Of a stretch of 64,000 nt of DNA, positions 54,993-63,267 are shown one piece after another. The stretch lies in assembly GCF_026262505.1 (NCBI RefSeq), contig NC_067204.1, forward strand, positions 1,240,001-1,304,000. The letters are read 5' to 3'. How positions within the stretch are numbered: position 1 is the first letter of the stretch; each line of letters opens with the position of its first letter. Both the position numbers and the translations under genes were made by a program. This DNA comes from Trichomonas vaginalis G3 (taxonomy: Eukaryota; Parabasalia; Trichomonadida; Trichomonadidae). Below the pieces are notes generated by a model, which was not told where the DNA came from, made no database searches, and saw nothing but the letters and a program-made list of their open reading frames with translations.

Positions 54993-57900
54993 TTAGAACT
55001 TTAACTTACGTTCAAAAGATGACTTCGTTGAAATAGTGAAGTCCTTATTTTTGTTGAAGCATGGTTTCGAACCAATGCACAAGTCAAAGGTTATCTCATC
55101 ACCTTCATAAAGAGATTTGTACAATTCCACGATGCTATATTTTTCCCCAACTTTCTCAGGGAAGAACAAACCTTTCTTCTCGTCATAATGTACTTGTATC
55201 GCATCTGGGAACATTTGGTTTGCAGTAAGTGCAATTACGTCCTGTGTGATTCCCTTCATTCGACAGTGGAAAGCAATTTCCTTGAGGTCATTGGTTAATT
55301 CGTCGAGGTAAGTCTTCTTTCCAACGAATATAGATCTTTGTGCCTTAGACATATGTCCTGCAGTAATCTCTGCAAAGTCTGAATGAAATTGACCCAGTGC
55401 TTTTCCAATGAGTTCTCTGTTATACCTTCTCTTGTATTCTTCTGCTAACTTATCTAAGTCCTTCTCATACAAGTGTAAACTATCTGTATCCTGATAGAAC
55501 AACTTCAAGCCCAAATCTTCTGCTGTGAAGAATACTTCATTCATGATTCGTTTGGACATAGAAAGGATTGAAACACCTAATGGACAATAGTTAAAGTGAC
55601 GAACGATAGGTTTAAATGACTTTACACATGAAAGTTCGGAATCGGGGATGAACTCTATTGTCTGTATGTCATTATAGTTCTTAATGATATAGTCAGTGAG
55701 CTTATTGTCCTTGATGAAACGAATCTTTTTGTCAATGGGCTTTAATATCGTCTTACCATAGATACTGTTCAAAAGAAGTTTGATGATCTCTTGTATCGGA
55801 TTACCTTCCTTCTTATACTTAGCACGTAATTCGAAGAGCTTCTTAACTTCATTCCTTATTGTCATGTCCCTTTTTCCATCATAATAGTATCCATCAATGA
55901 CTTTGCATGAGATCTCTTGGAACTTGATCAGATCTTGAAGCGTAATGTGGTCTACGAACATCTTGCAGCATGTATTGGAACTTCTGGCAACATGTAAGTC
56001 AGGGTTGATGTCAGGATTGACGACAATCAATGGGAATGCTGAGTTCTTACCGATCGACAAGATCTCGATCTGACAGTAAAATCCTGAGATGAACTTTTCC
56101 TTTGTTGGTTCAGCTTGGTCATCATCAAAGAGATGCTCCAACAAGTATTCACTGCTCTTCATCTCTTCTGTCATAACTTTTGGAATTCCTTCTAAACAGT
56201 AAAGTCTAGCAATTGCTGATGGATACAATGATACAGCATCGAAGTCAGTGATGAGTTCTCCTTCATTGTATTGCTTCTTGTTCTCAGCTAGCATGCATCT
56301 TCCTCCTTGAATACACTTGGAAATATATTCACGAGGTTTTCCTGCAAGATCAAAGAGATTACCGTTCTTCCAATATACTCTCTTCTCAAAGAGTTTGTTT
56401 GAGATAGAACTTATTGAAACATAATCATAAGCATCTATTTCAAACTCAGTCATGAGGTCATTGCGGAACTTAAGAAAGCCATCTCGTAAAATGCGTACAT
56501 CTTGACCGCAATAGAATGACGAATAAACTTCCATGTCAAAGTGTTCATCATCAATCTTGCAATCTTCAATCTTCTCAATGTTCTCATTAAAAGCTTCAAT
56601 ATCTTTGACATGATTCATGGCATCATCGATGTTACCAACTTTAGTTGTATTAACTAACTCTTCCGTGTAGTAATTATATGGGAAAACTTCTTTTTCACCA
56701 CTAGTGAGGTGAAACATTTCAGGGAATCTTTCCAACTTAGTTGAGATGATTGCATAAGAGTCTTTGAAGCAGAGAAGTTTTCCTTTGTACTTTCCTTGTA
56801 TCTGCATCGTTTGTGAACCTTTGATGATTGGAGTTCCTGTAATCTCTTCTAACTGAGACATGAGAAAAGTGACATCGTACGATAAGTTGTGGAAATAAAC
56901 TAAACTCTTATCTGGTAAAGCTTCGAGGAATTTTGACGCACAGTCACTTCCCCAAATTGATGTATAACCATCATCGTCATCTTCCATGAAACAAATGTTG
57001 TATGCTTTGTGAATGTTTCCATCAGTTGATGCTTCGAAGTCAGCAAAGAAAACATGTTCTCTTGGGAACTTCATGTCTTTCTTCGTCTCTGAACTCCAAT
57101 CTTTCTTCATCCTTGCGCAATAACGCTCATTGTATGTGAGGTCAATCATTTCTTCAAGGTTCTCATTATACATCGTTGTGAAGTATGTGCAAAGTTCTCC
57201 TGTTCTAATTGGTTCGAAATAATTGTTAGCAAACAAGAGTTCAATGACTTTTGCAAGTGGTGTAACTAACTTTGAGTTAATTGCATACCTTGTTTCATAT
57301 CTTCTGTTAACTAACATCTTCTTCTCTAAAGTCCAATCCTTGCACAACTTACAAACATCTTCATAGTTCTTGATGAACATTGAACTTATTGGAAGCTTTT
57401 CGTTCAACATGTAGTGGTCATACATTAATAAAAGTTCTACTGTCATCTTTGGTTCTTCATCTGGTTCATAAGTATATGAATGATTTGAATACTTCTCGTT
57501 GTATTTGATGACATGGAACCTTATTCCTGTTTCTTTGGCAATAACCTTAATCTTTGACATTGGAAAATCTTTGACACGAATGATTTCCCTCATATGATTA
57601 ATTGTTGCTTCGTCAACACCAGCTTGAATACAAGCGTAGATGAAACATGAATCTTTCATCATCTTCTTTGCTGTCTCTGCATTAAGTTCGTTGAAGATCT
57701 GATACCTCTCTAAGTTAATAGGTAATTTGCATGTCCATGTCCAAAGCTGACCATTACGTGACCTGTTTCTCTTCTTTGAATGGTTTTGTTTGATGATCTT
57801 GAGTGCGATCTTTTCTTGACCTGCTGCTCTCATCGTATCTAACATAACTTGTTCTTCAGCTGTGAGTTTATATGGTGTGTACGTTCCTTTTCTCAAAGCA

Positions 57901-58682
57901 GAAGCATCAACATCTGAATAAGCTGTATAGTCAAAGATCTCGATCTTCCTTAACGAAGGAATACTACAAAGGAAGAAGTCATAGTTTGATTCAAGGACTT
58001 TAGATGCTAATTCTTGTACTTCTGCTATTGGAGCTTCATTAAGTAACTGATGAACTAATGATCCCATTGTATTGATGTTCAAATGACGCAAAATGTTTCT
58101 CTTCTCATCAAAGTCGTAATAGAATGTCCACTTCTGTTTGAAAAGGTCTATCTGTCCAATGAACTTTGCCATAACTCTTGGAAACATCTTGTTGAAGTAA
58201 TCTTTTCCTCTTGGACTGTATTGGTCAATGTTAAACATAATGAATCTTTCTCCTGCTTTAGTTATTGGGTCTAACCATTTCTCATCAGGAAGTTTTTGAC
58301 CATTAATGTTCTTAACAACGTAAAAGGCATTCTGTATTTCTTTGTATGCTAATTCGCTCTCATCAATCTTTGGTGGAGGGTCTGAGTATATTGGTTGCAT
58401 CTCCATTAACGCTCTATTATGAGATCTCTGATCGTGATCTAAAGCAACTGGGGAATTTGAAGCTGGAACATTCATGATACCATTGTAGTCATCATAGAAG
58501 CTCTTAGCATTCTTGAAAATATCTGCTACACTTCCTGTACCTCCTTGATTCTTAATTGCCAGAGCTAATTTATTGGTAATGTCTTTAGCTTTCTTAGGCA
58601 TTTTGATCCCAAACATATCAAGCATACCTTTCTTATCTTCTGGTGAAAGGTTATTAACTAATCCTTTTATAGCATTGAGCAT
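54993..58682 (-). CDS. Protein-primed family B DNA polymerase of a Polinton/Maverick
   Basis: The 1,229-residue protein would replicate the element by protein-primed synthesis. The exonuclease motifs are visible: Exo I with DFE at 548-550, Exo II as YFHNLSYDVTFL at 596-607, Exo III as YCGQDVRIL at 724-732. The link motif IQGGR is at 791-795. Polymerase motifs follow: A as DFDAVSLYPSA (813-823), B as KLLLNSIYGKT (968-978), C as YQDTDSLH (1063-1070), then GKKTY at 1121-1125. The spacing between motifs A and B leaves room for the TPR1 and TPR2 insertions of the protein-primed group. About 540 residues precede the exonuclease, and I recognise no domain there. The frame is open throughout. The stop reads TAAAC and the shared motif precedes the ATG. 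It lies 43 bp downstream of the minor capsid gene on the same strand. Confidence 0.96.
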   Translation of the reverse strand: MLNAIKGLVNNLSPEDKKGMLDMFGIKMPKKAKDITNKLALAIKNQGGTGSVADIFKNAKSFYDDYNGIMNVPASNSPVALDHDQRSHNRALMEMQPIYSDPPPKIDESELAYKEIQNAFYVVKNINGQKLPDEKWLDPITKAGERFIMFNIDQYSPRGKDYFNKMFPRVMAKFIGQIDLFKQKWTFYYDFDEKRNILRHLNINTMGSLVHQLLNEAPIAEVQELASKVLESNYDFFLCSIPSLRKIEIFDYTAYSDVDASALRKGTYTPYKLTAEEQVMLDTMRAAGQEKIALKIIKQNHSKKRNRSRNGQLWTWTCKLPINLERYQIFNELNAETAKKMMKDSCFIYACIQAGVDEATINHMREIIRVKDFPMSKIKVIAKETGIRFHVIKYNEKYSNHSYTYEPDEEPKMTVELLLMYDHYMLNEKLPISSMFIKNYEDVCKLCKDWTLEKKMLVNRRYETRYAINSKLVTPLAKVIELLFANNYFEPIRTGELCTYFTTMYNENLEEMIDLTYNERYCARMKKDWSSETKKDMKFPREHVFFADFEASTDGNIHKAYNICFMEDDDDGYTSIWGSDCASKFLEALPDKSLVYFHNLSYDVTFLMSQLEEITGTPIIKGSQTMQIQGKYKGKLLCFKDSYAIISTKLERFPEMFHLTSGEKEVFPYNYYTEELVNTTKVGNIDDAMNHVKDIEAFNENIEKIEDCKIDDEHFDMEVYSSFYCGQDVRILRDGFLKFRNDLMTEFEIDAYDYVSISSISNKLFEKRVYWKNGNLFDLAGKPREYISKCIQGGRCMLAENKKQYNEGELITDFDAVSLYPSAIARLYCLEGIPKVMTEEMKSSEYLLEHLFDDDQAEPTKEKFISGFYCQIEILSIGKNSAFPLIVVNPDINPDLHVARSSNTCCKMFVDHITLQDLIKFQEISCKVIDGYYYDGKRDMTIRNEVKKLFELRAKYKKEGNPIQEIIKLLLNSIYGKTILKPIDKKIRFIKDNKLTDYIIKNYNDIQTIEFIPDSELSCVKSFKPIVRHFNYCPLGVSILSMSKRIMNEVFFTAEDLGLKLFYQDTDSLHLYEKDLDKLAEEYKRRYNRELIGKALGQFHSDFAEITAGHMSKAQRSIFVGKKTYLDELTNDLKEIAFHCRMKGITQDVIALTANQMFPDAIQVHYDEKKGLFFPEKVGEKYSIVELYKSLYEGDEITFDLCIGSKPCFNKNKDFTISTKSSFERKLKF

Positions 58683-58688
58683 GTTGGT

Positions 58689-58710
58689 CTTTTATAACCG
58701 ATAAAAAAAT
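58689..58710 (-). promoter_or_regulatory. Upstream motif of the polymerase gene
   Basis: On the minus strand the region contains TTTTATCGGTTATAAAAG, ending 6 bases before the ATG. The 147-residue gene at 62488 carries a near copy, TTTTTATCGGGTATATAAAG, directly before its ATG. The likeness between unrelated genes far apart in the element supports a real control element. Confidence 0.6.
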
Positions 58711-58725
58711 ATACGTTATTTTTTT

Positions 58726-59568
58726 TTAATCGTCATCGTAATCATAATCGTACGAAGATTCTGTATCATCATCACTGACATCATTGGTTTCTCTAACTTC
58801 TGGCTTATCTGGTTTAATCTCTATCACCATAAACATTGGTGACAATAATCGAACAGGCTGATCTTGGAAGTCAACTAAGGTAAACGTAACATTAGTTAGT
58901 TCCCATGGAAATGCATCTATCCATGGTGAGGATTCCTTACATATAAGTGGTTTACCAGATATCCAGAACTCATTGATGTTATAACATGTAGATCTGTACA
59001 TGATCTTTCTTCGATCATCAACTTGGTCAATATTATTGAACCCAGAGATGACAGACATTGATGAACGAAGGTATAACTGATACCCGAAGTTGAGCATAGG
59101 TGGTTTTGGCATTTGTAGATAATAATTATGTACAATAGGTAGTTCTATTCCATATGCACCTAAAATAAGATTTGCTCTATGTGAAGCATCTTTTAAATAG
59201 ACTTTATGTCCTTTGTCCTGTGACGTAAATATAAGTTGATTCGTAGCACTCAGTGAAACTGTTACATTATGTTGACCTTTTTTCTTGTTATAATAATCAA
59301 ACTGTTTTGTTACAATCTCTTGTAGTTTTGATACAATAGTATCCATATCAAATGAAAGAGCTGACTTAAATGTACACACCTTTTCTTCTCCATCTTCGTC
59401 TAACTGTAAGACAAAATAATCTGTTTCGTCACAAACAATAAAGTTCGCCATAGTACTGACACTTTTTACTCTCATCTTTATCTTACTTGGATGCCCCATG
59501 TTAGGATCTGCTTGAAACTGTATTGTCCCGTAGTTATTAGGATCAGTCGATTGTAGATAATACATCAT
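58726..59568 (-). CDS. Probable minor capsid (penton) protein
   Basis: The 280-residue protein is likely the single jelly-roll vertex protein that accompanies the Polinton major capsid protein. It is rich in alternating hydrophobic strands. Near the end it has FTLVDFQDQPVRLLSPMFMV (residues about 230-249), which fits the usual final strands of these proteins, in which a polar turn is followed by a conserved hydrophobic strand. The last 25 residues are very acidic (DDDTESSYDYDYDDD), a probable disordered tail. The start is MM at 59568; the first two codons are both ATG. The stop reads TAAAA. The gene is followed by the polymerase gene and is divergent from the fibre-like gene. The call rests on length, neighbourhood and strand pattern, and other virion roles are possible. 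Confidence 0.65.
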   Translation of the reverse strand: MMYYLQSTDPNNYGTIQFQADPNMGHPSKIKMRVKSVSTMANFIVCDETDYFVLQLDEDGEEKVCTFKSALSFDMDTIVSKLQEIVTKQFDYYNKKKGQHNVTVSLSATNQLIFTSQDKGHKVYLKDASHRANLILGAYGIELPIVHNYYLQMPKPPMLNFGYQLYLRSSMSVISGFNNIDQVDDRRKIMYRSTCYNINEFWISGKPLICKESSPWIDAFPWELTNVTFTLVDFQDQPVRLLSPMFMVIEIKPDKPEVRETNDVSDDDTESSYDYDYDDD

Positions 59569-59587
59569 TTTTATATGTAGTAAAAGA
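59569..59587. promoter_or_regulatory. 19-bp divergent promoter region
   Basis: Only 19 bases separate two divergent start codons. A TCATTT hexamer on + (59565-59570) overlaps the start of the minor capsid gene, and on - TCATTC (complement of 59586-59591) overlaps the start of the fibre-like gene; each would give an untranslated leader of about 21 nt. T-run motifs are again present on both strands (TTTTTATATGTAGTAAAAGA on +, TTTTACTACATATAAAA on -). Confidence 0.55.
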
Positions 59588-61408
59588 ATGAGTGTTGTTC
59601 CATATGCATATGAATGTTATAAGTCTAGCGTACTTCAATATAAAGAATATACTCTCAGAATTACTGATAATGCTTTAGTCATACATAAAGAAGGTGCTGA
59701 TGAAGACATTACCATCGGTCCTGGTATATTACCTATCGAGCAACCAGATGGTACAATTGTTGAAACAGACTTAAATCAATACCTTCAAGCGTTACAGAAT
59801 CGTGTGACAAAAGTAGAGAATAATTACTTAGATGCTCCATTCTTCACAACTGATAGAGATTATATGTTTTCATGTATGGCGAGTAATGGTTTGCAAGAAA
59901 CTCGTGAGGTAAATATTAATGAAGCATTAGAGACTATAATATATCATGTTAAACGGTTATTATCGATTGACCATGGAGTTCATTTTGACCCAAGGTCTAC
60001 ACTGTTCAATATACCAATGATTGAAAACAGTCAATTAACATTTAAAGAAGATACATTGTATAATGCTTTAAACGCAGCATTTGCTTATATATTAGGTCAT
60101 GAACAAGTACAAAATAGTGGTATTGCAATATACTTAGATAAAGTTATGTTAAAGAAACCATTGACATTCACAGAAGATGGTCCAAAAGCAACTGGTATTG
60201 TTGGTGATGGAACATTATTGACGAAAGAATACTTAGCAAGTCATGTCGGAGAATTTTTCTCCACTAATGATAGCATCAGTACAACACCAGAAGTTATTTT
60301 ATTGAAGAAACCAATCACATTTGATGTTAAAGGAAAGACAAAAGCAACTGGTATAGCTGGCGATGGAGTTCTTCTGACTAAGGAATACTTGAAGAAAAAT
60401 ATCAATGACTTCGTTGAAATTGTCAAAGATAAAGAATCTGGTCTTAAGTTCAACCCTTTATCATTCATCTTTGCCATAGCAAACGCCGGTGCTACTGCAG
60501 CCTCATGGATATCACTCCAGAGTCAAATAAATGCTCTTTGGGCTTTTGTTGAAAGTCAAGAAGGTATAGATACTGTTCTTGACACTCTGGGTAATCTTGG
60601 TCCAAATCATAAAGGAGGTTTTGTGGATGGAATAAAAAATTTAGTTGAAAAGACTAAAACAAGTTTCCAGAAGATAACTCATATAGAAAGATTCAGAAAT
60701 GAAGGTTATATGGAACTTGAGAGTTTTGATGTGACTGGACCTTTGGAACCAATTCCAATGCCACGTGATGCTAATGATGAAGAAGAGAAAGATCCTGGAC
60801 CAAAAACAATCATTTCTACGTTAAGTACTTTGTACCCTGATTTTGTGACCTTAGTGAAAGTTGCTAATACATCAAGAAAGAACAATAATATTAATATGTC
60901 TGGTACTGATGACCTTACTGATTATCTTTATCTCATTCTTGCTGAATTAGCGAAGAAAGTTGAGGAGAACAAAAATAATGGAGGAAGAACTGCACTTAAG
61001 ATTGCAGACAAAGCTGACAAAAGTTATGTTGACGAAGAGATACGTAAAGTTGCATCTAAAGAATATACTTTATCACAGTCTGTCATACTTAAGACAATCA
61101 AAGGTCCAGAGAAAGATATGTACCCAGGTGATGGTACAACAGTTAAAGTTAATGAAAGAGTTTCATTCCCATCTGGTATTGATGCAAAAGAAGTATATAT
61201 TAATGGTGAAAACATCAATACAACATTGATTCCTTTGAAAAATAATGAGTTCACTGAACCTTTGACAGTTAAATCAATTCGTTCAAGAGAAGACAAACCT
61301 GTTATAATCAATAAAATAGGAGCTGATAATGACCAACCAGTTCAAATCAAGAAAATAAGAGCTGATGACATTATCTTGAACTATACTTTAGGCTCAAGTG
61401 CACTTTAG
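59588..61408 (+). CDS. Fibre-like structural protein with a duplicated module
   Basis: The 606-residue ORF has a mixed, strand-rich composition without signal peptide. A module of about 30 residues occurs twice: residues 187-216 (KKPLTF...KATGIVGDGTLLTKEYL) and 238-268 (KKPITF...KATGIAGDGVLLTKEYL). Residues about 291-308 are hydrophobic and Ala-rich. Near 474-485 stands DKADKSYVDEEI, a short coiled-coil motif common in phage tail fibres, and the C-terminal part resembles beta-rich shaft sequence (PGDGTTVKVNERVSFPSGID). With the tail-collar ORF that follows on the same strand, it is best read as an attachment or spike protein of the virus-like particle. The function is inferred from these fibre traits, not from a recognised full-length family. 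Confidence 0.65.
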   Translation: MSVVPYAYECYKSSVLQYKEYTLRITDNALVIHKEGADEDITIGPGILPIEQPDGTIVETDLNQYLQALQNRVTKVENNYLDAPFFTTDRDYMFSCMASNGLQETREVNINEALETIIYHVKRLLSIDHGVHFDPRSTLFNIPMIENSQLTFKEDTLYNALNAAFAYILGHEQVQNSGIAIYLDKVMLKKPLTFTEDGPKATGIVGDGTLLTKEYLASHVGEFFSTNDSISTTPEVILLKKPITFDVKGKTKATGIAGDGVLLTKEYLKKNINDFVEIVKDKESGLKFNPLSFIFAIANAGATAASWISLQSQINALWAFVESQEGIDTVLDTLGNLGPNHKGGFVDGIKNLVEKTKTSFQKITHIERFRNEGYMELESFDVTGPLEPIPMPRDANDEEEKDPGPKTIISTLSTLYPDFVTLVKVANTSRKNNNINMSGTDDLTDYLYLILAELAKKVEENKNNGGRTALKIADKADKSYVDEEIRKVASKEYTLSQSVILKTIKGPEKDMYPGDGTTVKVNERVSFPSGIDAKEVYINGENINTTLIPLKNNEFTEPLTVKSIRSREDKPVIINKIGADNDQPVQIKKIRADDIILNYTLGSSAL

Positions 61409-61509
61409 AGATCCAAGCACTAGTGTAAGATACACTTAATAGTTTAGATAGTAAATGTACGAACATTGAAGGTCATGTCAGAAACTTTGAAACACATGAG
61501 CTACCAACA

Positions 61510-62253
61510 ATGTTAGATAAGAAAGCTGACAAAACTTATGTGGATGCAGAACTAACAAAGAAATTTTGGAAACCAGATAAAATGACATTTACAACAGAAA
61601 TTATAAATGGTGAACCAGCAACTCCATTTGAATTTGTTAGAGGTCTTCAACCAGATACTTTTGAATTTTTCTTGGATAATTCTATTGAACTAACATTACA
61701 TTATAAAAGTGGAACAAATGCAACATTTCATCCGGGAGATACATTCCAAATGGTATTTAATGACATAAGTTCTTTAGAATATGTTTATAGAGCTATGAGC
61801 ATATATGATTTAATATATCCTATAGGAGCTGTTTATACGTCTATGAATCCAATAAATCCAAACACTTTATTTGGTGGTAGATGGTATGAAATAGTTGACA
61901 GTTTTCCATTCTACACTAATACGCAGTCAATGAAGATGGGAGGTTCAAAGAAAATAGGTATTGAAAACCTTCCTTCACATATGCATAGGTTCAGTGGAAG
62001 AACATCTGTGGAAGGAAACCATTCACATTCAATGACAAAAAGAGGTTATACAAATCTTGCAGCAGGTTCGGATAGACAGGGAATGCATAGATATGATATT
62101 TCAAGTGACCCAGTAGATTCAAGCACAGGTATTTTCTGTGGAACTGCAGGAAATCATACACATGTTGTAGCTGGCATTACAGACCCAGCAGGTAATGGAA
62201 AAGATTATATGCCTCCTTATATAACAATGCACGCTTGGATACGAGTTGGTTAA
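61510..62253 (+). CDS. Fibre tip ORF with phage tail-collar-like domain
   Basis: The 247-residue ORF begins with KKADKTYVDAELTKK, a short coiled-coil of the tail-fibre type. From residue 104 onwards it carries the succession of motifs typical of phage tail-collar or receptor-binding tip domains: YPIGAVYTSMNP, NPNTLFGGRWYEI (117-128), a GG (144-145), NLPSHMHRF (153-161), GNHSHS (169-174), GNHTH (214-218) and the closing YMPPYITMHAWIRVG (233-247). In related phage tips, His-X-His pairs bind metal inside the trimer. The stop is at the window position where the opposite small gene also stops (4-bp overlap). The start given is the first ATG in frame and its true N-terminal limit is uncertain. The domain call is firm; its place on the particle is inference. 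Confidence 0.75.
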   Translation: MLDKKADKTYVDAELTKKFWKPDKMTFTTEIINGEPATPFEFVRGLQPDTFEFFLDNSIELTLHYKSGTNATFHPGDTFQMVFNDISSLEYVYRAMSIYDLIYPIGAVYTSMNPINPNTLFGGRWYEIVDSFPFYTNTQSMKMGGSKKIGIENLPSHMHRFSGRTSVEGNHSHSMTKRGYTNLAAGSDRQGMHRYDISSDPVDSSTGIFCGTAGNHTHVVAGITDPAGNGKDYMPPYITMHAWIRVG

Positions 62254-62423
62254 CTCAAGATCACGATCACAAACTGTTTCTCAGTATGAATGAGTAGCTC
62301 TATTTTTACATCATTACTGAAGTATTTCTTTTCTTCATCAATGACAGAAAGAATGTTTTCATCATCTTTTAAAGATCTTACCAAAGTTAGATCTTCATCA
62401 GAAAATCTCAAAGAAAGACTCAT
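62250..62423 (-). CDS. 57-residue unknown protein
   Basis: This short frame reads from MSLSLRFSDEDLTLVRSLKD to ...KQFVIVILS and fills the gap between two + genes. Three observations support it: the shared upstream motif TTTTTATTAGTGCATAA directly precedes its ATG, the frame ends tail to tail with the collar gene by a 4-bp overlap, and without it this would be the only gap above 110 bp among these genes. The protein alternates charged helix-prone (DEEKKYFSNDVKIE) and beta-prone (KQFVIVILS) stretches. I recognise no family. Confidence 0.55.
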   Translation of the reverse strand: MSLSLRFSDEDLTLVRSLKDDENILSVIDEEKKYFSNDVKIELLIHTEKQFVIVILS

Positions 62424-62467
62424 TTATGCACTAATAAAAATATAGCTAATTATTTTTTTATCTGAAC

Positions 62468-62487
62468 TTTTTATCGGGTATATAAAG
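62468..62487 (+). promoter_or_regulatory. Upstream motif of the 147-residue gene
   Basis: The 20 bases TTTTTATCGGGTATATAAAG end exactly at the ATG. They match the polymerase gene motif (TTTTATCGGTTATAAAAG) almost base for base. Confidence 0.6.
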
Positions 62488-62931
62488 ATGTCTGAACATC
62501 ATATAAAGTTCTTTAAGATCCAACAGTTTGTAGATGAAGTGAAGAAGCAAAATAAAACAGCAAAGAGACTACTTATATGCTTACCACAAACATTATGTCA
62601 AGGAAAGTATGGTTATAGTGCAAGTCCGATCATGATCTTTGTCGATAAGCAGAAATACACAAATGAAGGTTTAGCTAATTTACTCAAGTTTGAAAAGATA
62701 GCTATAAACATTCCTGACCATTTCTCAGCGAGAATAAACCTTGACAAGACTAAAAGTTATTGTTTATATGTAGATCTCACGAAATCAACAAAGAGTAAAG
62801 ACAAAGAATATAACCCAGTTGAACTTAAGACAATGGGTAAGAACTTACTCAAAGCTGCTATCAAACCTGTCGAAGAGATCGACATTGAGGATGAAGCAGA
62901 AGAAATAGATGTAGATCCTGATGCATTATAA
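62488..62931 (+). CDS. 147-residue unknown protein with acidic tail
   Basis: The frame runs from MSEHHIKFFKIQQFVDEVKK to DVDPDAL and stops with TAAAC. The N-terminal 110 residues look like a small alpha/beta domain (RLLICLPQTL, SPIMIFVDKQKY, YCLYVDLTKS). The last 25 residues are acidic (EEIDIEDEAEEIDVD), probably disordered. The conserved upstream motif fixes the start. It is divergent from the 57-residue gene and convergent with the 100-residue gene (10-bp gap). I recognise no family; small acidic-tailed proteins in such elements can be DNA mimics or assembly factors, but nothing here decides. Confidence 0.75.
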   Translation: MSEHHIKFFKIQQFVDEVKKQNKTAKRLLICLPQTLCQGKYGYSASPIMIFVDKQKYTNEGLANLLKFEKIAINIPDHFSARINLDKTKSYCLYVDLTKSTKSKDKEYNPVELKTMGKNLLKAAIKPVEEIDIEDEAEEIDVDPDAL

Positions 62932-62941
62932 ACGATAAAGT

Positions 62942-63244
62942 TTATTTTTGGAGGAAGATGGTGTCAGACCCTTTAATCTGGTATGCTTGTTCTAGGTAAT
63001 TGCAGAAACCTAGAAAGATTGGTATTGGTCTGAGTTTCATATCTGTTCTCTCATCTCTCCATTGAAGCAAGTAAATTTTCATGAAGAGTTCGTCTGGATT
63101 CTCAGGTTTTGGTACACACTGATCGAAGATCTGTATGACCTCTTCATGACCGTACTCCCTATGGTCAGACATGAGTGTTAAGAAGAACTTTTGCATCTTC
63201 GGACCAGGTTTAGCATCTATGCAACGAGTGGGTCTCATTGACAT
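62942..63244 (-). CDS. 100-residue unknown protein
   Basis: I take the ATG at 63244 (MSMRPTRCIDAKPGPKMQKF) as the start; the frame extends three codons upstream only through a GTG. The body is mixed helical with aromatic and charged residues (FFLTLMSDHREYGHEEVIQI, LFMKIYLLQWRDER, IFLGFCNYLEQAYQI). The stop reads TAAAC. The gene is convergent with the 147-residue gene and divergent from the 68-residue gene. No family is recognised. Confidence 0.6.
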   Translation of the reverse strand: MSMRPTRCIDAKPGPKMQKFFLTLMSDHREYGHEEVIQIFDQCVPKPENPDELFMKIYLLQWRDERTDMKLRPIPIFLGFCNYLEQAYQIKGSDTIFLQK

Positions 63245-63267
63245 TTTTGTCACTTTTATTTGGTCGA
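63245..63267. promoter_or_regulatory. 23-bp divergent promoter region
   Basis: On + the gap holds TCACTTTT (63250-63257), a good match to the trichomonad initiator TCAYTW, about 16 nt before the ATG at 63268, and the T-run motif TTTTATTTGGTCGA ends at that ATG. The minus side has only the A/T-rich AAATAAAAGTGACAAAA and no clear initiator. Confidence 0.5.

Noticed and set aside
58083-59135. Small ORFs inside the polymerase and minor capsid genes
   Set aside because: Antisense or out-of-frame shadows of well supported genes.
60241-61311. ORFs of 78-95 codons overlapping the fibre-like gene
   Set aside because: They overlap a long frame with clear fibre traits and have no upstream motif.
63238-63253. 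Non-ATG starts (ATT at 63238, GTG at 63253) for the 68- and 100-residue genes
   Set aside because: Eukaryotic genes here use ATG, and in-frame ATGs at 63268 and 63244 fit the spacing of the upstream signals.
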